From Brevundimonas viscosa (GTDB taxonomy: Bacteria; Pseudomonadota; Alphaproteobacteria; Caulobacterales; Caulobacteraceae): DNA of 64,000 bases. Below the pieces are notes generated by a model. That model was not told where the DNA came from and searched no databases. It saw only the letters and a program-made list of their open reading frames with translations. The stretch lies in the NCBI RefSeq assembly GCF_900116065.1, contig NZ_FOZV01000003.1:124001-188000 (forward strand), written 5' to 3'. The position numbers and the translations under genes were made by a program. Below are positions 45,869 through 55,488 of this stretch, in pieces; within the stretch, counting starts at the first letter, position 1; every line of letters begins with the position of its first letter.

Positions 45869-47971
45869 TCAGACGCTTCCGATGGTCCGCAGCCGGGCCT
45901 TGGGGTGGACCTCGTTCTGGCTCATCACCACGGTCTGGCCGCGGAAGCGTTCGATGATCGAGCGGACGTAGGGGCGGATCTGCGGGCCGGTGAGCAGGAC
46001 CGCGGTCTCGCCGGCCATGGCGGCGCGCTCGAACACGTCGCGGACGGCGCGGATGAAGTCCTGCAGCTTCGAGGGCGCCATGGCCAGCTGGCGCTCCTCG
46101 CCCTGGCCGACGAGGCTGTCGGCGAAGGCCTGCTCCCACTCGGGCGAGAGGGTGACGATCGGCAGGGCGCCGTCGTCGCCCTTGTGCTGCCAGCACAGCT
46201 GCCGGGCCAGGCGGGCGCGGACGTGCTCGACCAGGGTGGTGACCGACGAGGTGTGCGGCGCGGCCTCGGCGAGGCCTTCGAGGATGGCCGGCAGGTCGCG
46301 GATCGAGACCTTCTCGCGCAGCAGGGACTGGAGCACGCGCTGCAGGGTGGTGACGGTGACCACGGTCGGGATCAGCTCGTCGACCAGCTTCTTCTCCTCG
46401 GGCCCCAGCTCCTTCAGCAGCTTCTGGACCTCGGCGTAGGAGAGCAGGTCGGCCATGTTCTCCTTGAGGATCTCAGTCAGGTGGGTGGTCAGCACTGTCG
46501 AGGGGTCGACGATGGTGTAGCCGCGGAAGGTGGCCTCCTCGCGCAGGCTTTCGTCGATCCAGGTGGCGGGCAGGCCGAAGGCCGGTTCGCGCGTGTGCTC
46601 GCCGGGCAGTTCGACCTGTCGGCCGGCCGGGTCCATGGCCATCAGGCAGCCGAGGCGGACCTCGCCCTGGCCCGCCTCCATCTCCTTGATGCGGATGGCG
46701 TAGCCCTGGGTGCCGAGGCGCATGTTGTCGAGGATGCGCACCGACGGCATGACGAAACCGTACTCCTGGGCGAGCGACCGGCGCAGGGCGCGGACCTGGT
46801 CGGTCAGGCGGCGACCCTCGAGGTCGTTGATCAGGGACAGCAGCGAGTAGCCGAGCTCGATCTTGACCTCGTCGATGGACAGGGCCGTGCCGATCGGCTC
46901 CTCGACGTCCTCCTTCGGGCCGGCCACCACGGCGTCGGCGTCCACGGGCTTGGGCCTGAGGCGCTGGCGGCCGAGCTTCCACGCCATGAAGCCGGCGCCG
47001 AGGGCGAGCGCGGCGAACGGCAGCAGCGGCATGCCGGGGATCAGTCCGATGAGGCCGGCGGCGCCCGAGACGACGCCGAGGCTGACGGGGTTGGTGGCCA
47101 GCTGGCTGACCAGGGCCTTGTCGGCGGAGCCCTCGACGCCCGCCTTGGAGACGAGGAAGCCGGCGGCGATCGACACGATCAGGGCCGGCACCTGGGTGAC
47201 GAGGCCGTCGCCGACGGTCAGCAGGACGTAGGTGTCGGCCGCCTCGCCGGCCGGCAGGCCATGGGAGAGCACGCCGATCAGGACGCCGCCGATGGCGTTG
47301 ATGAAGGTGATGATCAGGCCGGCGACGGCGTCGCCGCGGACGAATTTGGAGGCGCCGTCCATGGCCCCGAAGAAGGTCGATTCCTGCTCCAGCTCCTTGC
47401 GCCGGGTCTTGGCCGTCTCCTCGTCGATCAGGCCGGAAGACAGGTCGGCGTCGATCGCCATCTGCTTGCCCGGCATGGAGTCGAGGGTGAAGCGCGCCGA
47501 CACTTCGGCGATCCGGGTCGAGCCCTTGGTGATGACGACGAAGTTCACCACCAGCAGGATGGCGAAGATGATGATGCCGATGATGAAGCTGCCGCCCATC
47601 ATCAGGCTGCCGAAGGCCTGGATCACCTGGCCCGCGGAGGCGTGGCCCTCGTGTCCGTGGCTGAGGATCAGTCGGGTTGAGGCGAGGTTGAGGCCCAGCC
47701 GGTAGAGGGTGGCGACCAGCAGGACGGTCGGGAAGATGGCGAAGTCCAGCGGCCGCTTCATCAGCAGGGCCGTCATCAGGATCAGCACCGAGCCGACGAT
47801 CGAGATGGCCAGCAGCAGGTCCAGCAGCATGCCGGGCACCGGCACGATCAGCAGCATGATGATGCCGATGACGCCCAGCGCCATCAGCACCTCGCCGCGC
47901 AGCAGCCAGCCGCGCATGTCTAGGGCGGTCGGACGGGCCATCCCGTCCTTCATCAGCGGCGCGTCAGCCAT
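45869..47971 (-). CDS. flhA: flagellar export apparatus protein FlhA
   Basis: FlhA is the large core subunit of the flagellar type III export gate. It has about eight membrane helices in its first 320 residues. The FHIPEP family region shows YRLGLNLASTRLIL and VITKGSTRIAEVSARFTLDSMPG before the large cytoplasmic domain (SYAEVQKLLKELGPEEKKL). I start at ATG 47971 (MADAPLMKDG, 700 residues), which overlaps the upstream beta-lactamase stop by eight bases; ATG 47983 is an alternative four codons upstream. It is the last gene of the fliF-led transcript if there is no internal terminator. Confidence 0.95.
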   Translation of the reverse strand: MADAPLMKDGMARPTALDMRGWLLRGEVLMALGVIGIIMLLIVPVPGMLLDLLLAISIVGSVLILMTALLMKRPLDFAIFPTVLLVATLYRLGLNLASTRLILSHGHEGHASAGQVIQAFGSLMMGGSFIIGIIIFAILLVVNFVVITKGSTRIAEVSARFTLDSMPGKQMAIDADLSSGLIDEETAKTRRKELEQESTFFGAMDGASKFVRGDAVAGLIITFINAIGGVLIGVLSHGLPAGEAADTYVLLTVGDGLVTQVPALIVSIAAGFLVSKAGVEGSADKALVSQLATNPVSLGVVSGAAGLIGLIPGMPLLPFAALALGAGFMAWKLGRQRLRPKPVDADAVVAGPKEDVEEPIGTALSIDEVKIELGYSLLSLINDLEGRRLTDQVRALRRSLAQEYGFVMPSVRILDNMRLGTQGYAIRIKEMEAGQGEVRLGCLMAMDPAGRQVELPGEHTREPAFGLPATWIDESLREEATFRGYTIVDPSTVLTTHLTEILKENMADLLSYAEVQKLLKELGPEEKKLVDELIPTVVTVTTLQRVLQSLLREKVSIRDLPAILEGLAEAAPHTSSVTTLVEHVRARLARQLCWQHKGDDGALPIVTLSPEWEQAFADSLVGQGEERQLAMAPSKLQDFIRAVRDVFERAAMAGETAVLLTGPQIRPYVRSIIERFRGQTVVMSQNEVHPKARLRTIGSV

Positions 47972-48878
47972 GGCCGAACGCATCCAGGGCCATCCGGGTC
48001 GCCTCGGCGATCACCGCGTCGTTGGAGGCGGCCGGGCTTTCCGGGGTCGCGTGATAGTAGACGGCCAGAACCACGGGCTCGCCGGCCGGCGGATAGAGGA
48101 CGCCGATGTCGTTGCTCGGTCCGTAACCCCCGGTGCCGGTCTTGTGCGCCACGGTCCAGCCGGCCGGAACGCCCGCCTTGATGCGGCCGGCGCCCGTCGG
48201 GGTTTCGGTCATCCAGCGCAGCAGCAGCGCCTTCGACGCGGGGGACAGGGGCGTCCGCTCCGACACCAGCAGGCTGACCAGGTTCCGCATGGACTGGAGC
48301 GGGGTGGTGGTGTCCTTGTCGCCGTCCAGCCGGTTCATCTCGGGCTCGAGGCGGTCGACGCGGGTGATGTCGTCGCCGACGCCGCGGTAGAAGGCGCGCA
48401 GGGCGTCGATCCCACCCAGCTCGCGGATGAGGATGTTGGCGGCGGGATTGTCGCTCAGCCCGACCGTCGCCTCCATCAGTCGCTCGATCGTGAGGGTGGA
48501 GCCGACCGCCGGCCCGGTCGTCGGGGCATGGAGGACCATGTCCGCCCGGGTGACGGGGATCAGGCGCTCGAGGCGCTCGGCGCCGGACTGGACCCGAAGC
48601 AGGGTGGCGGCGGCCAGGTAGCTCTTGAAGGTGGAGCAGTAGACGAAGCGCTCGCCGCCCCGCCAGACGAGGTTGCGGCCCCGCGCCAGATCCATGGCGG
48701 CGAAGCCGAGGCGGCCGCCGTTTCGCGCTTCGAGGGCGGAGAGGTCGAAGTGTTCGGGGGCGACAGGGGCGGGCGGAGCCGACAGCGCCGCTTCGGGCGC
48801 GGACTGGGGCGAGCAACCGGCGGCGGACAACGCCCCGAGCCCGCCAAGGACGCTTCTGCGGTCCATCGGGGAAGCCAT
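47964..48878 (-). CDS. class A (serine) beta-lactamase
   Basis: This 304-residue enzyme has every class A active-site motif at exact Ambler spacing (offset +12): Ser82-x-x-Lys85 in CSTFKSYL, Ser142-Asp-Asn in GLSDNPAAN, Glu178 in RLEPEMN, and Lys246-Thr-Gly in AHKTGTGGYG. The N-terminus has a twin-arginine pattern (DRRSVLGGLG) and a cysteine at 22 (SAAGC), so it may be a Tat-exported lipoprotein. It starts two bases after flbD and its stop overlaps flhA, so it lies inside a flagellar operon. Spectrum cannot be judged from sequence alone. Confidence 0.93.
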   Translation of the reverse strand: MASPMDRRSVLGGLGALSAAGCSPQSAPEAALSAPPAPVAPEHFDLSALEARNGGRLGFAAMDLARGRNLVWRGGERFVYCSTFKSYLAAATLLRVQSGAERLERLIPVTRADMVLHAPTTGPAVGSTLTIERLMEATVGLSDNPAANILIRELGGIDALRAFYRGVGDDITRVDRLEPEMNRLDGDKDTTTPLQSMRNLVSLLVSERTPLSPASKALLLRWMTETPTGAGRIKAGVPAGWTVAHKTGTGGYGPSNDIGVLYPPAGEPVVLAVYYHATPESPAASNDAVIAEATRMALDAFGHG

Positions 48879-48880
48879 GG

Positions 48881-50272
48881 TCAGGCCGCGTAGCCGGAGG
48901 CGGCGACGCCGCTCTGCGGGGCGGGAATGGTCGTGCCCTCGTCGGCGTATTCGTTGAGCTTGTTGCGCAGGGTGCGGATCGAGATGCCGAGGATGTTGGC
49001 GGCGTGGGTACGGTTGCCCAGACAGTGCGACAGGGTGTCGAGGATCAGGGTCTTCTCCATCTGCGCCACCGTCTGGCCGACGAAGGCGCGGGACACGGCG
49101 TCGGCGGTCGACGCGGCGCGGGCCGCCGGTCCGGCGTCAAAGGCCGGCGCCGAGCCTCCCCCCGCCAGCGGCTGGCCGTCCGGCAGGCGGATGGCGTCCA
49201 CGTCGATCTCGGGGCCGGTCGCCAGCAGCACCGCCCGGTGCATGGCGTTCTCCAGCTCGCGGACGTTGCCGTTCCAGCGGTGGGCCTGGAGGGCGCGGCG
49301 GGCGTCGGCGGAGATCGGGCGCACCGGCACGCCGTTGGCGGCGGCGTACTTCTTGACGAAGTGCTCGGCCAGAACAGCGACGTCGCCCGGCCGCTCGCGC
49401 AGGGCGGGCAGGCGCAGGTTCACGACGTTGAGGCGGTAGAGCAGGTCCTCGCGGAAGGTCCCCTCGGCGACCGACTTGGCGAGGTCGCGGTTGGAGGTGG
49501 CGATGATGCGGATGTCGACCGGCACCGGCTTCGTGCCGCCGACGCGGTCGATGACCCGCTCCTGGATGGCGCGCAGCAGCTTGGCCTGCAGGCGGACGTC
49601 CATCTCGGAGATTTCGTCCAGCAGGAGGGTGCCGCCGTGGGCCTCCTCGAACTTGCCGATGCGGCGGGCCAGAGCGCCGGTGAAAGCCCCCTTCTCGTGG
49701 CCGAACAGTTCGGATTCCAGCAGGTTGTCCGGGATGGCGGCGCAGTTGACGCTGATGAACGGCTTGTCCGCGCGCTTCGAGCCGCTGTGGAGGTAGCGGG
49801 CCATCACCTCCTTGCCGACGCCGCTTTCGCCGGTGATCAGGATGGAGGCCTCGGAGCGGGCCACCTGGTCCGCCAGTCCGATGACCGCCCGCATGGCCGG
49901 GTCCGCGGAAATCATCGGGCGCTCGTCGTCGGCCACCGCCGACAGGACCGCGGCGATCAGGTCGGCCTCGGGCGGCAGGGGGATGAACTCCTTGGCCCCG
50001 GCGCGGATGGCGTCGGCCGCGTCCCGGGCGTCGGCGTCCACGCCGCAGGCGACCACCGGCACGTGGATGCGCTCGGCCTCGTTGGCGGCGATGAGGGCGG
50101 CGATGTCGACGCGATAGTCGACCATCAGCAGGTCAGCCCCCTGCCCCCGCCGCAGCTGTTCCGTGGCCTGGTCGCCGCGCTCGACGTGCTGGACCTTGGC
50201 GCCGTGCGCCATGGCCATCTTCACCGCCGTCGCCAGCTGTCCGCTGAGCCTGCCAACCACCAGAAGCCGCAT
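48881..50272 (-). CDS. flbD: sigma-54-dependent flagellar regulator FlbD
   Basis: FlbD activates late flagellar genes with sigma-54 and represses early ones such as fliF in Caulobacter. The 463-residue protein has a degenerate receiver-like N-terminus (VVGRLSGQLATAVKMAMAHG, with the aspartate of LLMVDYRVD). The AAA+ domain follows from about 120, with Walker A TGESGVGKE, the sigma-54 contact loop EKGAFTGALAR and DEISEMDVRLQAKLLR. A Fis-type helix-turn-helix is at about 420-445 (LGNRTHAANILGISIRTLRN). The missing acidic cluster of a normal receiver fits the known FlbD form. It follows fliN by 38 bases. Confidence 0.94.
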   Translation of the reverse strand: MRLLVVGRLSGQLATAVKMAMAHGAKVQHVERGDQATEQLRRGQGADLLMVDYRVDIAALIAANEAERIHVPVVACGVDADARDAADAIRAGAKEFIPLPPEADLIAAVLSAVADDERPMISADPAMRAVIGLADQVARSEASILITGESGVGKEVMARYLHSGSKRADKPFISVNCAAIPDNLLESELFGHEKGAFTGALARRIGKFEEAHGGTLLLDEISEMDVRLQAKLLRAIQERVIDRVGGTKPVPVDIRIIATSNRDLAKSVAEGTFREDLLYRLNVVNLRLPALRERPGDVAVLAEHFVKKYAAANGVPVRPISADARRALQAHRWNGNVRELENAMHRAVLLATGPEIDVDAIRLPDGQPLAGGGSAPAFDAGPAARAASTADAVSRAFVGQTVAQMEKTLILDTLSHCLGNRTHAANILGISIRTLRNKLNEYADEGTTIPAPQSGVAASGYAA

Positions 50273-50310
50273 GGGTCTTCTCCCTTAAGTCTCTACAGCC
50301 GGTCGCCGCT

Positions 50311-50646
50311 TCAGGCGCCCGAGTCCTCGGTCTTGATGATTTCCGTCATGGTCACGCCGAGGCGGTCCTCGACCACGACGACCTCGCCGCGGGCGACGAG
50401 GCGGTTGTTGACGAAGATGTCGATGGCCTCGCCGACCTTGCGGTCCAGCTCCAGCACCGAGCCGCGGTTCAGCTTGAGCAGCTGGGCCACCGACATGTGG
50501 GCCTTGCCGAGCACGGCCGAGATGTTCACCGGCACGTCGAAGACCGGCGCCAGGTCGTGGGCGGTCTTCTCGCCCTGCTCCTCGTGCGGGGCCAGGGCGG
50601 TGGAGTCCGGAAACTCTTCCAGCGGGATAGTGTCGGACGGCATCAA
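50311..50646 (-). CDS. fliN: flagellar motor switch protein FliN
   Basis: FliN forms the lower C-ring. The 111-residue protein has an N-terminal variable part followed by the SpoA-type core: VFDVPVNISAVLGKAHMSVA, LLKLNRGSVLELDRKVGE and VNNRLVARGEVVVVEDRLGV, ending near MTEIIKTED. It is complete. It overlaps the fliH-like gene by four bases (ATGA). FliM, the usual neighbour in E. coli, is not in this window; in Caulobacter it lies elsewhere. Confidence 0.95.
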   Translation of the reverse strand: MMPSDTIPLEEFPDSTALAPHEEQGEKTAHDLAPVFDVPVNISAVLGKAHMSVAQLLKLNRGSVLELDRKVGEAIDIFVNNRLVARGEVVVVEDRLGVTMTEIIKTEDSGA

Positions 50647-51284
50647 GGCCTCCCGTCGTTCAGGGTTTCAGCGTGGCCGGCCTCGGAGGCCAGGGCGGAA
50701 TGCAGGGCGTCGGCCATGCGCGAGAAGGCGGCATCGGCGTCGAACTCGGCGCGGCCGTCGCTCCACTCCAGACGGAAGGAGGCGGCGGGCAGACCCGGCT
50801 CGTCCCGGAAGGCGATGAGGCCCGTGAAGCCGGCGTCGGCGCAGAGGGACTCGAGCCGGCCGCGGCCTTCCTCGTCGAGGCCGGCGGTTCGCACCACCAG
50901 CCGCGGCGAGGCGTCGATCTCGTGGCCGAGCGCCTCGAGCGCCGCCTGCAGCGGGCCGGCGGGGAAGCGGTCGAGGGCCGCCCCGGCGACGACGCGGGCC
51001 GCGGCGAGGGCGAGATCCGCCGATTGTTCCCGGTGGGCCTGGGCGACCTGGGTCAGGGCGGGCGCGGCGTGGGCGAGCGCCTGGGCGATGGCGGAGAGGG
51101 CCTGCGCCTGAAGGCTCGCGGCTTCGCCCAGTGCCGCCTCGCGCGCCTCCAGCCGCCCCTGGGCGACAAGCGCTTCGACCTCGGCGGGCGTGTAGGCGCG
51201 CTTGGTCGGCTGCCAGGCGGAAGACTGGACGACGACGCCGGCGGCGTCGAACTCGGTGTCGAAGATGAAGGGGCGAGCGGTCAT
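50643..51284 (-). CDS. fliH: FliH-like flagellar export regulator (FlbE)
   Basis: This 213-residue protein occupies the fliH/flbE slot between fliG and fliN. It starts ARPFIFDTEFD, has a long alanine-rich helical region (about 45-120) with EAREAALGEAASLQAQALSA, and ends with a FliH-type domain (ASPRLVVRTAGLDEEGRGRL, SFRLEWSDGRAEFDAD). FliH binds and restrains the export ATPase FliI. Sequence conservation in the family is low, so position and architecture carry the call. It starts one base after the fliG stop and overlaps fliN. Confidence 0.85.
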   Translation of the reverse strand: MTARPFIFDTEFDAAGVVVQSSAWQPTKRAYTPAEVEALVAQGRLEAREAALGEAASLQAQALSAIAQALAHAAPALTQVAQAHREQSADLALAAARVVAGAALDRFPAGPLQAALEALGHEIDASPRLVVRTAGLDEEGRGRLESLCADAGFTGLIAFRDEPGLPAASFRLEWSDGRAEFDADAAFSRMADALHSALASEAGHAETLNDGRP

Positions 51285-51285
51285 G

Positions 51286-52326
51286 TCAGTAGATCAGCTC
51301 GTCGTCGCCGCCCTGGCCGACCAGCATGATCTCGCCCTTGGCGGCGAGGTCCTTGGCGACCTGCACCATGGCCATCTGGGCCTGGTCGACGTCCTTCAGG
51401 CGGACCGGGCCCATGCTCTCCATGTCCTCGCGCATGATCTTGGCGGCGCGTTCGGACATGTTGGAGAAGAACAGCTCGCGAAGGGCTTCGGACGCCCCCT
51501 TGAGCGCCAGCGCCAGCTGGTCCTTCTCGACGGCGCGGAGCAGGGTCTGGATGCCGCCGGGATCCAGCTTGGCGAGGTCCTCGAAGACGAACATCAGGGC
51601 CCGGATGCGCTCGGCCGCCTCGCGGTTGCGCTCCTCGAGGGCGCCGATGAACCGCGCCTCGGTCTGGCGATCGAAGCTGTTGAAGATGTCGGCCATCAGC
51701 TCGTGGCTGTCGCGTTTCGAGGTGCGCGCGAGGTTCGACATGAACTCGGTGCGCAGGGTCTGTTCGATCTTGTCGAGGATGTCGCGCTGCACCGGCTCCA
51801 TGCGCAGCATGCGCTGGACGCACTCGAGGGCGAAGTCCTCCGGCAGGGCCGTTAGCACCCGGGCGGCGTGGTCGGGCTTGATCTTGGACAGCACCACCGC
51901 GACGGTCTGCGGGTATTCGTTCTTCAGGTAGTTGGCGAGCACGGCCTCGTTCACGTTGCCGAGCTTGTCCCACATGGTGCGGCCGGCCGGGCCGCGAATC
52001 TCCTCCATGAGGGCGTCGACGCGGTCGGGCGGCATGAAGGCGGCCAGCAGACGCTGGGTCTGCTCATAGCTGCCCATCACCGCGCCCGAGCCGCTCATGC
52101 CCGAGACGAATTCGACCAGCAGCTCCTCGACCACCTGGGAGCTGACGGTGCCCAGCGAGGCCATCGCCTGGGAGATTTCCTTGATCTCGTCCTCGTCGAG
52201 ACCCTGCCACAGCTTGGTGTGATCCTCGCCCAGCGACAGCAGGACGACGGCGGCCTTCTCCGGCCCCGTCAGCTTCCGCACGTCGTCGACGGCGGGCTTC
52301 TTGCTGACCATGCGGGCGGCGGCCAT
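51286..52326 (-). CDS. fliG: flagellar motor switch protein FliG
   Basis: FliG couples the MS ring to the C-ring and receives torque from the stators. The 346-residue protein has the N-terminal [17 protein letters not shown], and the middle-domain segment [20 protein letters not shown] (EYPQ in place of the more usual EHPQ). The charged C-terminal torque helix follows ([20 protein letters not shown] and [13 protein letters not shown]). Full length. Its ATG shares one base with the fliF stop (TGATG). Confidence 0.96.
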   Translation of the reverse strand: MAAARMVSKKPAVDDVRKLTGPEKAAVVLLSLGEDHTKLWQGLDEDEIKEISQAMASLGTVSSQVVEELLVEFVSGMSGSGAVMGSYEQTQRLLAAFMPPDRVDALMEEIRGPAGRTMWDKLGNVNEAVLANYLKNEYPQTVAVVLSKIKPDHAARVLTALPEDFALECVQRMLRMEPVQRDILDKIEQTLRTEFMSNLARTSKRDSHELMADIFNSFDRQTEARFIGALEERNREAAERIRALMFVFEDLAKLDPGGIQTLLRAVEKDQLALALKGASEALRELFFSNMSERAAKIMREDMESMGPVRLKDVDQAQMAMVQVAKDLAAKGEIMLVGQGGDDELIY

Positions 52327-53957
52327 CAGCCTTCATGCACCCAGTTGCGAAGGATCGAGGTCGATTCCTCCGGGTGCTTCTCGACGAAGTCGGCCACCTT
52401 CTTGACCGACGAGGCCTTCACCTGACCCTCGATGCGGGCGATGTCGAGCCGGTGCTCCATCTCCGACGGGCCGGGCAGCTGGGGCACCGCGCCGCCGGCG
52501 CCCCCGACGATGGTGGTCTGCAGCGAGGTCACCGCCGGCCCGCCGGCCAGCTGGAGCGGCGTCGAGCCGCCGCCGGAGGCGGTCTTCAGCAGCGGCCGGA
52601 GCACGAAGAAGATCAGCAGTACGCCGGTGACCAGCAGCACCAGCAGCTCGATGCCGCGCATCAGGTCGTTCTTGGTGAAGTCGAACAGCGACGAGCCGGC
52701 CTCGGCGCCGCCGGAGGGCAGGGCCTCGCGGCTGAAGCGGACGTTCTGCACCTCGATGCGGTCGCCGCGTTCCTCGTCGATGCCGACGGCGGCGGCGACG
52801 AGGGCGCGGATCTGGGCGATCTCCTCCGCGGAGCGCGGGGCGTAGGTCGGCTCGCCCTCGCCGTTGGCCGGCGGGGTCCAGCGACCGTCCACCGCCACCG
52901 AGACGGCCAGCTTCTTGATCTCGCCGGCCTCGCGCACGGTGGTCGTGGTGGTGTTGGAGATCTCGTAGTTGGTGGTCTCCGTCGTCTGGGTGTCGCGCGA
53001 GCCCAGCGGGGTGGCCTCCGGCGCGGCGCCGCCGGGGATGTTGTTGGCGGCCGTGACGCCGCCGTCGAGCGCGCCGGTGGTGTCCTGGCTCTCCGAGCCG
53101 TTGGTCGACATCGAGCGGACCACCTGGCCGTCCGGATCGAAGCGCTGCTCCTGGGTGGTCGAGCGGCTGTGGTCGATCTCGGCGGTGACCTGGACGCGGG
53201 CGGCGCCGACGCCGACGACGCCCTCGACGATGTCCTTGATGCGGGACTGCAGCTGGGCCTCGGTCTGGCCCCGGGCCTCCTCGGCCGAGGCGGCCGAGAA
53301 GCCGGCGTCGTCGGAACCGGCCGCCAGGGTGCGGTTGGAGGTGTCGGTGAGCGTGACCTTCTCGGGCTTCAGGTTCGGCACCGAGGAGGCGACGACGTTG
53401 CGGATGGCCTGGACCTGGGTTCCGGTCAGCTGGCCGCCGGTGACGCCGACCACCACCGAGGCCGTCGGCGCGGCGGCCTGGGCCTGGAACAGCTGTCGCT
53501 CGGGCAGGGCGATCATCACCCGCGCCGAGGAGATGCCGCGCATGGACTGGATGGTGCGGGCCAGTTCGCCCTCGAGCGCCCGCTTGGCGTTGAGGTTCTG
53601 CTGGAACTCGGTCTGGCCCAGCACCGACTGGTTGTCGAAGATCTCGTAGCCGACGCCGCCGGAGGTCACGAGGCCCTTGCCGGCGACCAGCATGCGGGCC
53701 TCGCCGACCTCGTCGCGGCTGACGAAGATGGTCGAGCCGTCGCCCTTCGAACTGTACTTGATGCCGGCGGAATCGAGGGCGGCGGCGACCTCGGAGGCCT
53801 CGCGCAGATCGAGGTTGGAGTACAGCAGGGCGTCGGGGGCCTGGCCGATGCGCAGCATGACGGCGACCAGCACCGCCGCGACGCCGGCGGCGACGCCCAG
53901 CACCACGGTCAGCCGACCGATCCCGAATCTCTGCAACGCCGCCGTGAAGCCGCCCAC
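52326..53957 (-). CDS. fliF: flagellar MS-ring protein FliF
   Basis: FliF assembles the MS ring in the inner membrane. The 543-residue protein has a first membrane helix at about 17-37, the YscJ/FliF ring domains ([40 protein letters not shown] and [12 protein letters not shown]), a long variable periplasmic loop (about 270-330), and a second helix at about 440-462. The short cytoplasmic tail that binds FliG is present ([20 protein letters not shown]). It leads the operon fliF-G-H-N-flbD-bla-flhA and has a CtrA/palindrome module upstream. Confidence 0.95.
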   Translation of the reverse strand: MGGFTAALQRFGIGRLTVVLGVAAGVAAVLVAVMLRIGQAPDALLYSNLDLREASEVAAALDSAGIKYSSKGDGSTIFVSRDEVGEARMLVAGKGLVTSGGVGYEIFDNQSVLGQTEFQQNLNAKRALEGELARTIQSMRGISSARVMIALPERQLFQAQAAAPTASVVVGVTGGQLTGTQVQAIRNVVASSVPNLKPEKVTLTDTSNRTLAAGSDDAGFSAASAEEARGQTEAQLQSRIKDIVEGVVGVGAARVQVTAEIDHSRSTTQEQRFDPDGQVVRSMSTNGSESQDTTGALDGGVTAANNIPGGAAPEATPLGSRDTQTTETTNYEISNTTTTTVREAGEIKKLAVSVAVDGRWTPPANGEGEPTYAPRSAEEIAQIRALVAAAVGIDEERGDRIEVQNVRFSREALPSGGAEAGSSLFDFTKNDLMRGIELLVLLVTGVLLIFFVLRPLLKTASGGGSTPLQLAGGPAVTSLQTTIVGGAGGAVPQLPGPSEMEHRLDIARIEGQVKASSVKKVADFVEKHPEESTSILRNWVHEG

Positions 53958-54002
53958 GCGTCCCCGCCCCGATACACGCGGGTACTGAAAGAAGGCCCGC
54001 TA

Positions 54003-54040
54003 GGCAGAAACTGCCGCCCGTGTGGTAAACGCCGCGTTAA
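54003..54040 (-). promoter_or_regulatory. fliF control region: CtrA-type box plus GGCA/TGCC palindrome
   Basis: On the minus strand TTAA-N7-TTTA (54040-54026) is one mismatch from the CtrA consensus TTAA-N7-TTAA. Ten bases downstream is GGCAGTTTCTGCC (54015-54003), a GGCA-N5-TGCC palindrome. The palindrome ends 45 bases before the fliF start. In Caulobacter, CtrA activates fliF and FlbD represses it from a site called ftr4; these two elements are good candidates for the same logic. Confidence 0.7.
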
Positions 54041-54062
54041 GCCTGTTCGCCCGGAGTCGAGC

Positions 54063-54437
54063 GTGAACCCCTATCTGACGCCGGTGGCCCTGCTGGTCGC
54101 CTCGAATGTGTTCATGACCTTCGCGTGGTACGGCCACCTGAAGTTCGGCGCCAAGCCGCTGTGGATCGTGGTGCTGGTCAGCTGGGGCATCGCCCTGTTC
54201 GAGTATTGCCTTGCGGTGCCGGCCAATCGTTGGGGCCATCAGGTCTATTCGGCCGCCGAACTGAAGACGATGCAGGAGGTCATCACCCTGCTGGTCTTCG
54301 CCGTCTTTTCGGTCACCGTTCTGCGCGAGAAGCTGACCCTGAACCACGCCGTCGGTTTCGCCCTGATCATGGCCGGGGCGTGGTTCGTGTTCCGGGGACC
54401 GTTCGGTTCGATCAGCGCCGGCGGCGCTCCTGCATGA
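54063..54437 (+). CDS. DUF486 (DMT-like) membrane protein
   Basis: This 124-residue protein has four membrane helices and the DUF486 signature: LVASNVFMTFAWYGHLKFG, FEYCLAVPANRWGHQVYSAA and LKTMQEVITLLVFAVFS, then LTLNHAVGFALIMAGAWFVF. DUF486 proteins resemble half-size drug/metabolite transporters but have no proven substrate. The start is GTG 54063 with CGGAG just upstream. Its 3' end overlaps the convergent flhB by 26 bases. Confidence 0.9.
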   Translation: MNPYLTPVALLVASNVFMTFAWYGHLKFGAKPLWIVVLVSWGIALFEYCLAVPANRWGHQVYSAAELKTMQEVITLLVFAVFSVTVLREKLTLNHAVGFALIMAGAWFVFRGPFGSISAGGAPA

Positions 54438-55488
54438 CGAAGCCGATGACCTTCGCCGCGGCCTCGAAATGCTCGCGCGGGATGGTCTCGTCGACGTCGA
54501 CGGCGGCGTAGAGGGCGCGGGCCAGCGGGACGTTCTCGACGATCGGCACGGCATGTTCGCGGGCGACCTCGCGGATGCGCAGGGCCAGGGCGTCGACGCC
54601 CTTGGCGACGCAGACCGGAGCGCCGTCGCCCTGGTCCGGCTCGTAGCGCAGGGCCACGGAGTAGTGGGTCGGGTTGGTTACGATGACCGTGGCCTTGGGC
54701 ACGTTCTGCATCATCCGCTGGCGGCTGCGCTGGGCGCGGATCTGCTTCAGCCGGGCCTTGACGTGCGGGTCGCCCTCGGACTGCTTGTAGTCCTCCTTGA
54801 GCTCTTCCTTGGTCATCTTCATGCGCTGGGCGAAGCGGTAGCGCTGCCACAGGTAGTCGGCGCCGGCGGTGAAGCCGAGGAAGACGATCGCCGTTCCCAT
54901 CAGGGCCACCGCGAGGTCGCGGGCGAGCGGCAGGATGGCGGCCGGATGCATCGCGGCCAGGTTCTCGAGCTCGCGGGCGTGGGGCTTCAGCACCAGCCAG
55001 CAGATCAGCCCGACCGCCGCCAGCTTGAGGAAGGTCTTCACGAACTGGACGAGGCCGTCCGGCCCGAAGATTCGCTTGAAGCCGGCCAGGGGGTTCACCC
55101 GTGACCAGTCCGGCTTGAGCTTGGAGCCGGTGAACAGCAGGCCCGACTGGGCCAGGTTGCCGCCGGCGCCGCCGAGGATGGTGGCCAGCATCAGGGCGCC
55201 GAGGAAGGGCGCGACGGCCCACAGCGCCCGCGTCCCGATCTCGACCCCCGCCCCGGCGTCGAGACCGCCCGTCAGGGTGTGGGGGGCGGCGATGAACGGC
55301 AGCAGCTGCTCGGCGATCGAGGTGGCGAAGACCCCGCCGGCGGTCAGGATCACCGCCGCGGCGCCGAGCAGGCTGAGGGCGGAGGCGACGTCCGGCGACT
55401 TGGCGACGTCGCCCTTCTTGCGCGCCTCCGCGAGTTTTCGCGGGGTCGCCTCTTCTGTCTTCGAGTCGGGATCGGGCTTGTCAGCCAC
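54412..55488 (-). CDS. flhB: flagellar export switch protein FlhB
   Basis: FlhB controls the switch from rod/hook to filament export. The 358-residue protein has a hydrophilic N-terminus (ADKPDPDSKTEEATPRKLAE), four membrane helices between about 30 and 210, and the autocleavage site NPTH in VIVTNPTHYSVALRYEP. The C-terminal domain ends in a basic MQERRRR. Full length. It overlaps fliR by eight bases at its start and the convergent DUF486 gene at its end. Order is fliQ-fliR-flhB. Confidence 0.96.
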   Translation of the reverse strand: MADKPDPDSKTEEATPRKLAEARKKGDVAKSPDVASALSLLGAAAVILTAGGVFATSIAEQLLPFIAAPHTLTGGLDAGAGVEIGTRALWAVAPFLGALMLATILGGAGGNLAQSGLLFTGSKLKPDWSRVNPLAGFKRIFGPDGLVQFVKTFLKLAAVGLICWLVLKPHARELENLAAMHPAAILPLARDLAVALMGTAIVFLGFTAGADYLWQRYRFAQRMKMTKEELKEDYKQSEGDPHVKARLKQIRAQRSRQRMMQNVPKATVIVTNPTHYSVALRYEPDQGDGAPVCVAKGVDALALRIREVAREHAVPIVENVPLARALYAAVDVDETIPREHFEAAAKVIGFVMQERRRR

